Source: Baffinella frigidus (Eukaryota > Cryptophyceae > Cryptomonadales > Baffinellaceae). Taken from it: a stretch of 24,040 nucleotides of DNA. The position numbers and the translations under genes are program-made. This document shows, one piece after another, positions 1 through 8,466 of the stretch. Position 1 is the first letter of the stretch; every line of letters starts with the position of its first letter. The DNA is taken from the NCBI GenBank assembly GCA_026770585.1, contig MU646505.1, forward strand, positions 238,584-262,623. Reading direction: 5' to 3'. Below the pieces are notes generated by a model. The model was given only the letters and a program-made list of their open reading frames with translations. It was not told where the DNA came from and made no database searches.

Positions 1-112
1 CCACCCGCCCCTCCCCCGCCGCCCGTATCCACCCCCTCACTCTCCCCACCCGCTCCTCGCTCCTGGCACCGCCCACCCCCTCCTCCCTCGGCACCCTCTC
101 CCTCGCCCGCAG

Positions 113-701
113 GACCCGGAGCCGCGGCAGCCCCGGCACGCTCCCCGCTGGCCGCATGCTCCGCGGCCTCCTCCCCGCTGGCCTGCGCGCCAGGCGCAGA
201 GGCAGCAGCGGCAGCGGCGCGCGCGGCCGCTGCCCGCTGCGTCCGCGAGTCCAACCTGCCATCCACCCATCAGCAAATCGGTGGCATGCGCCCGCCGTGG
301 TGGGAAAGGTTATGTTGAGTGCCTGGATGGACTTGAGGGAGCAGAGGACTGGGGCTGTGCAGACCAGGGGCTGCGTGGTGTGGGGTCGGGAAACGGCAGT
401 GGGGTTCGGGAGGCAAGATGGCCATCGGCAGTGGGGTCGGGGAGGAACCATGTGGCGAGGGCTTGCGAGATGATGTCCATGAGCAACGAGAGGAAGAACG
501 GGGACCAAGACCTGTCGCGACGGGCAACCTTAGTGTCAGTATGTCAGTCTCAGCGCCCCCCAGTTGCTAGCCCTCCCGGACGTGGCGAGTGGCTCCAACT
601 TCTCGGGAGCGACTCCACCTACTCTCCGCATCGACCCCGAGGATGATCAACTCGTAGCAAATTTCCCTCCGGGGAATCGGCTGCTCGGCTCGTTCAACTG
701 A
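113..701 (+). CDS. 3' end of an unrecognised alanine-rich protein gene (two exons)
   Basis: I do not recognise this protein. Proposed exons are 113-308 and 554-701. The first follows a pyrimidine-rich tract ending in CGCAG, reads as an alanine-rich stretch and ends ...GGMRPPWWE before the donor GAAAG|GTTATG in phase 2. The second follows GTCTCAG, starts in the matching phase and reads APQLLALPDVASG, then TLRIDPEDDQLV and NRLLGSFN, ending in TGA at 699-701. The second exon has balanced composition and sensible codons and is the better supported of the two. The first is so GC-rich that all frames are open, so its frame rests mainly on the phase match. Upstream exons would lie outside the window. 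It converges on the PEX16-like gene, with stops about 230 bases apart. No domain or targeting signal is visible. Confidence 0.4.
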
Positions 702-931
702 GGCGCCCAGATGGAGCAGGCAGAGCTGGAGTTCCCCGATAAGGCGAGATCCCGATGTCTGCCAGGCAACGCAGCTGCCAACACCACCACTTCGCGGGAG
801 AGGCCTAAATGTCTTTCAACGCCCCGGGGCAGTATTACTATGTGTGCTGCGATGCGAATGTTCAGTTTTGGAGGGGATGCGAGGAAATAATTGACTTAGT
901 GGCTTAGACGGGCGTGCACACATGCACGCGG

Positions 932-2641
932 TTAGCAGGATAAGACAGCTAGCCCTCCCTCGTAGGGACACTCGCATGCTGTCGGCTGACAAGAGCCGCG
1001 CTGCTCAGACTGATGCATCGGCGGCAAGTTTCGGTCCAAGCGTTTCATCATCCAAACAAAAATCTTTCTCGATATCGGAGGGAGTGACCGCTGTCCGCAG
1101 ATGATGAGAGCAGCGAGGTACACGACGGGGCGCAAGGCGTGCAGAATCGCCCCTGCCGCACACCACACCCCAGCTTCTCAGTCTCGCCCCGCACCGTACA
1201 ACGCGCCTGGGACATCGCATGCTGCTCACGAGATGCATGGAGGATAGGCAATGTTCGATGGGACCGGGTGCCCGCCCGATCCCGCGCGCTTTTCGGTTTT
1301 CGCTTTTCGCTTCCAGCATCGACCCTGCATGATTCCCTCTACTGTTTTGCGAGAAGCTGCAGGCAGACGCTCTCCCCCAACGGTTGACTAATGCCGGGGT
1401 GAGAGGTGAGGTCGGCACCGCCGCGAACGAGCGTGGCTTCACACCTCTACATGACAACCTCGCACGCCGCTCGACTACAGTCGACGTGTCCTCGCAAAAG
1501 CCTACCCGGTGTAGTTGCCGTCCTGGTACAACCCCTGCACGGTTGACGCAAGAGCCGCCTGCGTCGTGGGTGAACCTGCGAGCCACCAGCGGAGGCGGAG
1601 GGGACGCGCGCGGTGGGAGAGGTGGAAGCACGAAGCCCGCATCATGCCCGTTGCTTTGCCCTTCTGCTCCACGTCCTGCCTACCACACCGAACGCTGCAC
1701 AGTTAACATGGCGGCAACCTCACTCCAGGAGGTGCAGCACCATCGGCAACGTGCCTCCCGAACCAGGCGACGTGACGTCCACCACGGGAAAGAGGGGTGG
1801 GAGCGTGACGGTACCCGGTAGCGGACATTCGGATCTTGAGAAGCGCTTTGATGCCTTCCAAGACGAGGAGGAGCGGGAGCTTGTTAGCCTCCCCCACCCT
1901 CCTCTCTGCAAACATCTCCGCGAGGAGCTCCACGCGCCGCGCCACCTGCCACCCACTGTCGTTCAGAACAAGCGCTTTTATTTCCACCCCTTCATTTCCC
2001 CTAATCACGTGGTCATGTGAGAAAGGCGCTGCTGGTGCTCGTGATTCAGGAGAGTGGCAGTCGTGTTCGCCGGCAGCCCAGCGCGCCGCAAGCCCCAGGG
2101 GACGAGATGGGGCACCTCAAGGCCCGTCTCTGCCCAGCTTCGCGGCACGACGCTCCCGCGCTGCGCCAGTCCATGCCGTGCCAGAGCACCGCCAGTCCGA
2201 GCATGCGCAATCTGCGGGGAAGCGCACAGAAGAAATTCAGCTGTGTGCCGTTCGTTCATTTTGTCCTGCAACTTGGGGACCCAGGCAGGGGCGATGGGAG
2301 CGGTGGGTTGGGGTGGGAGGCGTACGTCGGCGTAGAGCGCGAGGAGAGAGGCAGCAGAGTGTGCTGCCTCAGCGCCCAGCTCTGAAGAACCGCGGTTGGG
2401 CGTGAGCAGCGTGGCGAGGCGGAGGTATTCAGCAGCCTGTAAACGGTGAGAACGTGGCAGCTGTGAGCGTCTCTCTTGGGGCGCGGATGTAGCAAATCCT
2501 GGGGGCCGTGCCACCCCTGCGCAACAATAGCAACAAGACCTCTGAGAGGGTGCGGGAGAGCAGTGCCTGCGGGGCAAAAGCGACGAGTGCGCGCATCGCC
2601 TCCTCGCGGGGAGTCGCAGCAGCTTTGGTTTTCCTGTTCAT
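932..2641 (-). CDS. PEX16: PEX16-like peroxisomal membrane biogenesis protein, seven exons, C-terminus unclear
   Basis: PEX16 is a membrane peroxin that helps recruit PEX3 and insert peroxisomal membrane proteins. Proposed exons in transcription order are 2641-2540, 2436-2326, 2211-2116, 1945-1810, 1575-1506, 1356-1265 and 1152-932; all phases agree and give about 275 residues. The start is the ATG at 2641 (MNRKTKAAATPREE). Family-like segments are SSELGAEAA...LLALYAD (about 52-71), matching the family pattern of a proline-arginine turn, SEL and LYxD; VELLAEMFAERRVG then IKALLKIRMSATGY (about 108-148), matching the conserved E/A/G/KA helix; and AILHALRPVVYLAAL...GQRS (204-225), matching the GxxLxxxRPxxYxxxxxxxGxRSW motif. 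Known PEX16 proteins are about 330-370 residues, and the final arginine-rich helical region is not visible downstream. The donor ending exon 4 (C|GTCACG) is weak, and the end of exon 7 is uncertain because a second frame there reads SDIEKDFCLDDETLGPK. The gene may be truncated or use an exon I missed. Confidence 0.68.
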
Positions 2642-3128
2642 CCTTTCGCACGACACTTCAGAGAGTTCCCTCGTCTGGTGATTCTTTTTTTCAGGAACAG
2701 CCAAAACTCGAGGGTCAGAGGGGGAAAGAAGCCGCAGGTTATTTAGTGGGAAAACCAGAAATGGCACCAATGTCACGAACTATGATGCCTCCAACTTTTC
2801 TGCCCCTGATTAAAACAAAAAACTTGACTTCGCAACGTTGTAGGCCTTGAAAAACTGGGCATCTTTGTTGTCCTAAGGTTTTTGCGAGGATGAGTGGAAG
2901 GGTGTGCAAAACCAGATGCGGTGGTTTTGGGGGAGTCATATTTTGAGTATGTTTGCGGGCCTCTGATGCCCCAGATTCATTGAGCGGATCTGAAGGGGAC
3001 CTTTTGAGAATTCTAGAACCGTCGAGAAAAGTGAAATGAGCCCAGGGGGTCGAAAGTTACACCCAATCGAGCGCCTGACGGGCCCGCCTCGGGACCGGGA
3101 ATCCCCGCAAAACCTCGTTTTGAGTTCC
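2642..3128. other. Intergenic stretch upstream of the PEX16-like gene
   Basis: No convincing exon is visible on either strand. It would hold the promoter and 5' UTR of the PEX16-like gene on the minus strand, but I see no clear TATA box or initiator. Base composition falls from GC-rich to more balanced across this stretch, marking entry into the repeat nest. Confidence 0.4.
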
Positions 3129-3227
3129 TTCCACCTCTTAATGCTCAAAACTGAGACCACATTTGTCTACCAACTTTCAATTCTGGTTCACAGATGTGCT
3201 CTCAGATTTGAGCATTAAGAGGTGGAA
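3129..3227. repeat. 99-bp foldback element with 28-bp inverted ends
   Basis: The ends TTCCACCTCTTAATGCTCAA and its reverse complement form a 28-bp inverted repeat with one mismatch. Inside it a shorter CACATTTGT/ACAGATGTG pairing continues the fold. There is no room for a protein. This is the form of a very short MITE or foldback insertion. No target-site duplication is obvious. Confidence 0.7.
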
Positions 3228-3330
3228 GATCATGTCCCTAGGCAAAAGCGCTGCTTCTCCACCCTCCAAAACTCGGCCAGGATATTTGACCTACCTAAAG
3301 GACCTAAAGGACCAACCCTTTATAAATCCC

Positions 3331-3468
3331 CTCTTCACGAGCCTCTGCACTGGAGAGCTAAACGTGATCCGAAAGCAAAAATGCCTTCTCTGTAGATCCT
3401 TTCTACGGAACGGCGTGTCGTTGGGCTATGTTGGGCGAAATTAAAACCTAAAGGACCTAAAGGACCTG
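3331..3468 (+). repeat. SINE-like repeat family, 5'-truncated copy (type A)
   Basis: This copy begins within the family's CTCTTCACGAGCCTCTGC segment, runs through GATCCGAAAGCAAAAATGC and GGCGTGTCGTTGGGCTATGT, and ends in a short tandem tail of CCTAAAGGA units. The same tail unit also lies just upstream (about 3290-3312), as if this copy sits inside or beside an older tail. Related copies lie at 3474-3653, 3810-4171, 4220-4387, 4414-4596 and, inverted, 6314-6725. Confidence 0.7.
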
Positions 3469-3473
3469 AGTGT

Positions 3474-3653
3474 GTGTGCGAGGCCTGTGCCTCGTTGGCC
3501 TAACTCAAACGCCCGATGAGGATACCCTTTTAGCCGGTTCTGCCGGATCCTCTGTACAGGGGGGCTTGATGTGATCCGAAAGGAAGCATGGCCTTTCTAC
3601 AGAACAATTTCCGGTGTCCGCCTATGTTGGGAGCTCAAAAAACCTAAAGGATG
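3474..3653 (+). repeat. SINE-like repeat family, type B copy
   Basis: Starts GTGTGCGAGGCCTGTGCCTC and ends AAACCTAAAGGA. It is near-identical over its whole length to 4414-4596 and shares blocks with type A copies (GATCCGAAAG, TTTCTACxGAAC, CTATGTTGGG and the tail). The segment TGGCCTAACTC resembles an RNA polymerase III A box, and GGTTCTGCC about 35 bases later resembles part of a B box. Both matches are imperfect. Confidence 0.65.
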
Positions 3654-3809
3654 GGTGGACTGAAACGGGAGGATGCTAACGTGGGTGGGTGTTGACGTCT
3701 GTCTTAGTGATTTTATGTTGTTGTTTCTGACGCTTGGATTGCCCTGAATTTCGCTGACTTCCGTACGTCTGGGATCCTACATGGGGCACGTTAACCCCAA
3801 CAATGCCAC

Positions 3810-4171
3810 ATTCATCTCCTTTCATCTTTGGTGGCCATCTTTGGTGTCTAATTGATTTCACCTCACACCCCCAAACAACCCCTGTCACCTTGTGGGGTAT
3901 TCGTGATTAAAGCTCTTAAACTTCAACCATGGGATACCATGAGCCTCATCAAGGCTGACTTGGGTTCGGTGTGTGTGCGAGCGCGTTCCTCTTTGGGATA
4001 ACTCAGACACCCCAACAGAGCCACCCTGCATCCACTCTTTACGAGCCTCTGCACTGGAGAGCGACACGCGATCCGAAAGCAAAAATGCTTTCTCTGCAGA
4101 TCCCTTCTACGGAACGGCGTGTCGTTGGCATATGTTGGGCGAAATTAAAACCTAACGGACCTAGAGGACCT
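3810..4171 (+). repeat. SINE-like repeat family, longest direct copy
   Basis: The longest + strand copy, from about ATCTCCTTTC through TTTGGTGTCTAATTGATTTC, GGGATACCATGAGCC and CTGACTTGGGTTCGGTGTG to the tail AAAACCTAACGGACC. An inverted copy of the same length and block order lies at 6314-6725, so the two form a long inverted repeat more than 2 kb apart. The tail units have diverged (CCTAACGGA, CCTAGAGGA). The minus-strand open frame from 3676 overlaps its start and is not credible as a gene. Confidence 0.7.
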
Positions 4172-4219
4172 GAACTGTGCTGACTTTTGTACATTGGGGG
4201 AAACCTCTACATCTTTTTG

Positions 4220-4387
4220 GTTTGCATCTGAGGTATCCGTGGTTGGAGCTCCAGTGAGCTTAACGATGGGATACCAGGGCTAATCGCGACCCGAAAGCAA
4301 ACATGCTTTCCCTGCAGTCCTTTCTACGGAAGGGCGTGTCGTTGGGCTATGTTGGGAGAAATTAAAACCTAAAGGACCTAAAGGGGC
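4220..4387 (+). repeat. SINE-like repeat family, internally deleted copy
   Basis: Contains diverged forms of the family's GGTATTCGTGATT and GATGGGATACCA blocks, then skips directly to CGAAAGCAAACATGC and continues to the AAAACCTAAAGGACC tail. Compared with 3810-4171 it lacks roughly 120 bases in the middle. Confidence 0.6.
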
Positions 4388-4413
4388 CTTTAGCCGACTT
4401 GCTTTATCCTGAT

Positions 4414-4596
4414 TGTGTTTGCGAGGCCTGTGCCTCTTTGGCCTAACTCAAACGCCCGATTAGGATACCCCTTTAGCCGGTTCTGCCGGATCCTCTGTAC
4501 AGGGGGGCTTGATGTGATCCGAAAGGAAGCATGGCCTTTCTACAGAACAATTTCCGGTGTCCGCCTATGTCGGGAGCTCGAAAAACCTAAAGGACC
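4414..4596 (+). repeat. SINE-like repeat family, second type B copy
   Basis: Aligns end to end with 3474-3653 with only a few substitutions, for example GATTAGGATACCC against GATGAGGATACCC. It ends in AAACCTAAAGGACC. The close match suggests recent duplication, either by retroposition or by duplication of the surrounding segment. Confidence 0.65.
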
Positions 4597-4608
4597 TGAA
4601 TGATCGTA

Positions 4609-4810
4609 TTGTCGAAATGGGCTCCGCGCGGAATCGAGGTCAGGTCAGGAAATCAGGAAAATTTCCAAAAATGGACTTTTATGCTATCTCAGGCATGGTT
4701 TTTTCTCAAAATAGCATCTCCCACCCACAAGATGACACAAAAAGGCAAAAAAACGGGGAAATGTTGCTGACCTGACCTCGATTTTTTCCGCGCGGAGCCC
4801 ATTTCGGCAA
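4609..4810. mobile_element. 202-bp MITE with long terminal inverted repeats and TA flanks
   Basis: The left end reads TTGTCGAAATGGGCTCCGCG and the right end is its reverse complement with one change (TTGCCGAAATGGGCTCCGCG). The inverted repeat continues into GGAA...CGAGGTCAGGTCAG for about 40 bases in total. Both ends are bordered by the dinucleotide TA, as expected of a Tc1/mariner-type insertion. The interior is A-rich and has no coding capacity, so this is a non-autonomous element. Because TA is palindromic, the exact boundary could shift by two bases. Confidence 0.8.
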
Positions 4811-5168
4811 TAAGTCCACAACGATGATCCTCGGCAGTAAGTTTCCATTTCGTTTAGATGGTGCTTTGGTGCTTTGTATTACACTCACATCGAAGGCCAC
4901 ACCCGCCTCACTCTTGAGGAGACGGACAGAATCTACAAATGAGCTCCCCGGAACTACCCATAGGGGTTGAACCGAGCCCCTTTTCTACCCCCCCTCCCAA
5001 GTGTCAAAACATCCCCCTTTCCCCCCCCCCCTCCCCCCTAAACACCGGACCCTTTAGGATGAGAATCCCACTCACTGAAGGACTGGTGGTACAAAGCCTG
5101 CTCGGATTAGTCATCGGCCTCGTACAAATCCTGCCCGGTCGTGTGAACAGTCGTTTCACTCTCTGCAG
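4811..5168. other. Non-coding stretch with a poly-C tract
   Basis: Holds a C-rich low-complexity tract at about 5018-5038. No supported exon is visible. The stretch ends in a pyrimidine-rich segment and TCTCTGCAG, read here as the acceptor of the next exon. Confidence 0.4.
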
Positions 5169-5664
5169 GGCGGAACTACGACCAAGGTCACAACGCACAT
5201 TCGAACAGGAACGGAGTTCCAGCTGCTGGTGTGTGATCACTCCGCCGAGGTTCAGAACCCTCCCCTACTCCTCCTGCTGACTAATCTGAGCTTTTTCTAG
5301 TACTTTTCCTTCCCGGTTTAATCATTCTCCGGTACACACCCAGCTTTCGGTTCTCTCGTGTTCGCAGGCGATCCGGGGCGAGGGCCTCCAAGAATCCAAT
5401 CATGGTTGGATCCTAGATCCCATCATGAGTGGATCCTAGTTGCAATGATAATTGGATGCTAGCGATATGATTGGACCTTGGAGCCGTGGTTTCTGCAAGT
5501 GCGGGCCCAGCTCTTGGTGTGAAGAGTAAACAACGGGTCTCTGTGCGAGCAGACGATGCGGGGCAAGATTCTGGAGTACAACTGGAGTCAGCAGGACCAG
5601 CAGCTGAACAAGGACGCGAGCGAGCTTCTTCGCGAGATGAGGCGCCGCACCCGCCTGCTCAAAG
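5169..5664 (+). CDS. Two exons of an unrecognised protein with a charged helix
   Basis: The protein is not recognised. The first exon (5169-5249, or to 5228 with the alternative donor CTG|GTGTGT) follows TTTCACTCTCTGCAG and reads GGTTTKVTTHIRTGTEFQLL, continuing VCDHSAE before GAG|GTTCAG. The second (5553-5664) follows GCGAGCAG and reads TMRGKILEYNWSQQDQQL, then NKDASELLREMRRRTRLLK, before AAAG|GTGCGG in phase 1. Both join in phase 0. The second exon has clear amphipathic, coiled-coil-like character and good codon choice. The ATG at 5556 could instead be a start codon. Further exons are not visible; about 570 bases of telomere-like repeat follow, so the gene may be broken or have very long introns. 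Confidence 0.42.
5393..5481. repeat. Four-unit ~23-bp minisatellite
   Basis: Four imperfect units of about 23-24 bases, each built around ATCCxATCATGxxTGGATCC followed by TAG. The unit is itself partly palindromic (CCAATCATGGTTGG). It lies in the proposed intron between the two exons of the unknown gene. Confidence 0.65.
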
Positions 5665-5689
5665 GTGCGGGTGGGGTTGAAGAGGTGGG

Positions 5690-6262
5690 GGTTCAGGGTT
5701 CAGGGTTTGGGGATTAGGGGTCCTCGAGTTAGGGCCCGAGGATTAGGGGCCGCACTAGGGGGGGGGGGCGTTGTTTTCCCGGGGCGTCTTCGACTATGAG
5801 CGACCTATTGGGGCTATTGGAGCTTTACTGACCAGCAACCCTCAAAGGGTTTGGGGTTTAGGATTTAGGGTTCAGGGTTTAGGGTTTAGGGTTTAGGGTT
5901 TAGGTTTCAGGGATATGAGATTGTAGAGTTTAGGGCTTAGGGTTTCTTAACCTATCCTAAAGGATAGGTTGAGCGTTCGGGGTTTCCAGGTTTCAGGTTG
6001 TAGGGTTCATGGTTAAGTGTTTGGTTTTGAGTGTTTAGGGTTCAGGGTTTAGGTTCAGGGTTCAGGGTTCAGGGTTCAGGGTTCAGGGTTTAGGGTTTGG
6101 CATTGATGTTAAAGGTTGATGATCGAGGGATGAGGGTCAATGGTTGACGGTTGACGGTTGACGGTTTACAGTTTACGGTTTGCAGTTTACGGTTTTACAT
6201 TTTACGGTCAGGGGCCAGGGTTCAGGGTTCAGGCTCTAGGGTTGAGGGTTGAGAGTTGAGGT
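5690..6262 (+). repeat. Interstitial telomere-like repeat tract (G strand)
   Basis: Degenerate heptamer array dominated by GGGTTTA, GGGTTCA and GGGTTGA, with interruptions and local runs such as five consecutive GGGTTCA units near 6053-6088. The plant-type telomere repeat TTTAGGG is the likely parent. A perfect 10-bp stem hairpin (AACCTATCCT, loop AA) lies inside at 5949-5970. There is no coding capacity. Confidence 0.8.
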
Positions 6263-6313
6263 TTGAGCATTGAGAATAAACTTGATGTGCTGCGTGCGTG
6301 GAGTGTCGATTGT

Positions 6314-6725
6314 AGGTCCTTTAGGTCTGACCGCGAGGGCCGGAACGTCCTTTCTAAAGGTCCTTTAGGTCCTTTAGGTTTGAATTTCTCCCAACATATG
6401 CCAACGACACGCCGTTCCGTAGAAGGGATCTGCAGAGAAAGCAGTTTTGCTCTCGGATCGCGTTTAGCTCTCCAGTGCAGAGGCTCGTGAAGAGGGGATA
6501 AAGGGTGGTTCTCTTGGGGTGCTTTGAGTTAGACCAAGAAGATACATTCTCGCCGCACACACCGAACCCAAGTCAGCCTTAATGAGGCTCATGGTATCCC
6601 ATGATTGAAGTTCAAGAGCTTCAATCACGAATACCCCACAAGGTGTGAGGGATTGTGTGGGGGTGTGAGGTGAAATCAATTAGACACCAAACATGAAAAT
6701 GATTCCAAAAGGAGATCGAATTGCT
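6314..6725 (-). repeat. SINE-like repeat family, inverted copy
   Basis: Reverse complement of the family: tail units CCTTTAGGT at the left, then the GAGAAAGCAG..., GGCTCGTGAAGAGG and GGTATCCCATGATTGAAG blocks, ending with GAAATCAATTAGACACCAAA and a weaker match to GGAGAT at about 6710. It is longer and less diverged than most + strand copies and keeps a clean double tail unit. Confidence 0.7.
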
Positions 6726-7744
6726 TTACATTAATTCCGTAAAGAAACTCGATCCCTAAAAGCCAGCAAGGTGAAGGGAGAGAGAAAGGTGGATGTAATT
6801 AGGGTTCAGGGTTTCGAGTTTAGGGTTTAGGGTGTAGGTTTTAGGTTTTTTGGGTTTAGGGTATGAGGTATGGGGTATGGGGTGGGGGTTTTGACACACT
6901 TATTGACACTTATTGACTTTATTCGAAAGTGAGAATGCACGGTGCAGAAATGAGGCGAGCTTAGGAAAATACTCGGGTAATCATCCGGTTGAATCCTAAG
7001 GCAAGAAACTGCCACTACCCATATTTGAGGGTTACTGATTACTGAATTTATTAAAGAGGGTTCGCCGTTATTGCCTAACCCGTGCCATCACCAGACTATG
7101 ATCGGTCCATTTTATACCCCGCTCAGTCTGTCTCCGAGGGATGCTCCCCGAAGATTGGCGCGGATGAAGTAAACGACGAAGGAGAGGTTTGGTAGGTCCA
7201 CGAGTTTTGACAGACTTAACAGTCTGGTCTCATCGACATAGACCTATCATTCCGGGCGGGGTCGGGTTCTTGAAAAAGGGAGGAGTTGTATTGGTTAACC
7301 GCTCATCCGATCGGTTAGCCAATCCAACTCAGGTCGGCTCCTTTAGGGAGCCGACTCCTCCATCCGGCTGTATGTGGTTGAATTTACCCCGTGGCTATTC
7401 CGCGATGGTTGTACCACATTTGACCTTCCAAGACTCATGCCTCCACCTCTCATAGGTTTGACATTCCAGAGAGGCACTTGGTGGGGCATGCCATAAGGTC
7501 CTGTGGACCTTCTGAGTCGTCTGCATGTATGCATGTGTGGCTTAAAGAACCTTGGCCTGCAAGGTTCCACTCATTCTATCGTTGGTTCATGATTGTCGGC
7601 TGTTCGTCTCACCTGATGTAGGGTTTTGGGCGGCGTTTGTATTCTGGACCCCCCTGAGGGTCCTTATTTAGATAGCCTTAAGGTGACCTGTTGAAAAGCT
7701 TTAAGGTGACCTGTCCCTTTACCCCCTAAGATACCTACTCAGTT
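6726..7744. other. Gene-free stretch with a short telomere-like tract and hairpins
   Basis: A telomere-like tract lies at about 6797-6890. A perfect 9-bp stem hairpin (GTCGGCTCC, loop TTTAG) lies at 7333-7355. The motif TTAAGGTGACCTGT occurs twice near 7677-7714. The open frames here (7189-7455 +, 7343-7570 -) show no protein-like pattern and I do not call them. Confidence 0.5.
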
Positions 7745-8017
7745 TCAGATTGGGAATCGTTTCTCACACATGTGATCGCCGCGGTGGTGTTCACAGAAGC
7801 GCATTTGGCATTCCCTATCGTCGCAGACTCCCGCAGCGGGGTGCTGGCACCCGCCCTCCATTTCGCAGTTGCCACCCGGTACGATCGGGGCAATGGGGAT
7901 GTTGGGCATCGCCCCTTCGGTCATTGGAGCAGTCACCAAGGAAATCGACGGCAAGGGGTCGATCTCCATTGGTGTCGCAAGAGATTCCGCGTTTTCATTT
8001 TGAGAGCGTTGTTTCAT
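7745..8017 (-). CDS. Small zinc-finger protein, AN1/B-box-like
   Basis: An intronless frame of 90 residues from the ATG at 8015-8017; the frame extends upstream only to a GTG at 8101, which is unlikely as a eukaryotic start. The N-terminal part is linker-like (MEIDPLPSISLVTAP, MPNIPIAPIVPGG). The C-terminal third is rich in cysteine and histidine: C-x5-C-x7-C-x4-C-x4-C-x2-H-x3-H-x-C, seen in GGCQHPAAGVC and RFCEHHRGDHMC. The second half matches the C-x4-C-x2-H...H-x-C part of AN1 fingers, though spacing in the first half differs, so a B-box-type fold is an alternative. Such small fingers usually bind protein or ubiquitin, but the role here is unknown. It could be the last exon of a larger gene or a transposon remnant. 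Confidence 0.5.
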   Translation of the reverse strand: MKQRSQNENAESLATPMEIDPLPSISLVTAPMTEGAMPNIPIAPIVPGGNCEMEGGCQHPAAGVCDDRECQMRFCEHHRGDHMCEKRFPI

Positions 8018-8084
8018 GTACGGGTTGGACCTTTTTGTAGCCCGTCGAGCTGTTTGCTGGATTCGTCGAAAGTCGTCTACACAT

Positions 8085-8114
8085 CTAACGCGGGCTGGCA
8101 CCGGCCCGCGTTAG
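8085..8114. repeat. Perfect 11-bp stem hairpin
   Basis: CTAACGCGGGC, an eight-base loop, then GCCCGCGTTAG. It lies just upstream of the zinc-finger frame and at the edge of a stretch rich in short GCGTCA/GCGTTAG-type motifs. Confidence 0.65.
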
Positions 8115-8430
8115 CACCGCAGCAACACTCACCCACATTAGCATTCACGCGCAACAGCACTCAGGCGCGTCAACCACCACCCCCGTTAGCACCCTCATAC
8201 GTCACACACGTCAGCACCCACGCGCGTCAACATCCACGCGTGTCATTCCCCGCCGAGCGGTCCTCCTGGGGAAATGTGACGGGTTAGTCAAGGAAGATCG
8301 TGTGGGCTCGCCATCCCGCACAGATCGGTCCCACCGCGTCAGCCCGCACGCGTCACCTTCATTGGTCAGTCCCAACGCGTCAGCCCCAACGCGTCAGCCC
8401 CACTGCGTCAGTCCCAACGCGGCACGTGTT
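8115..8430. repeat. Short GCGTCA-motif low-complexity repeats
   Basis: Irregular reiterations of CACGCGTCAA/GTCAGCACC-like words, becoming a clearer 13-bp array (CCCAACGCGTCAG) at about 8365-8420. The open frames across it reflect lack of stop codons in the motif rather than a gene. Confidence 0.55.
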
Positions 8431-8466
8431 TCACATCAAATTATTGTTTGCAGCACCAGATCCGGT

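Noticed and set aside
3474-3653. Possible tRNA gene or tRNA relic
   Set aside because: A-box-like and partial B-box-like words exist but no cloverleaf can be folded by eye; kept only as a hint of SINE origin.
7189-7455. 88-residue plus frame
   Set aside because: No motif, crosses a hairpin, and lies in a stretch of short repeats.
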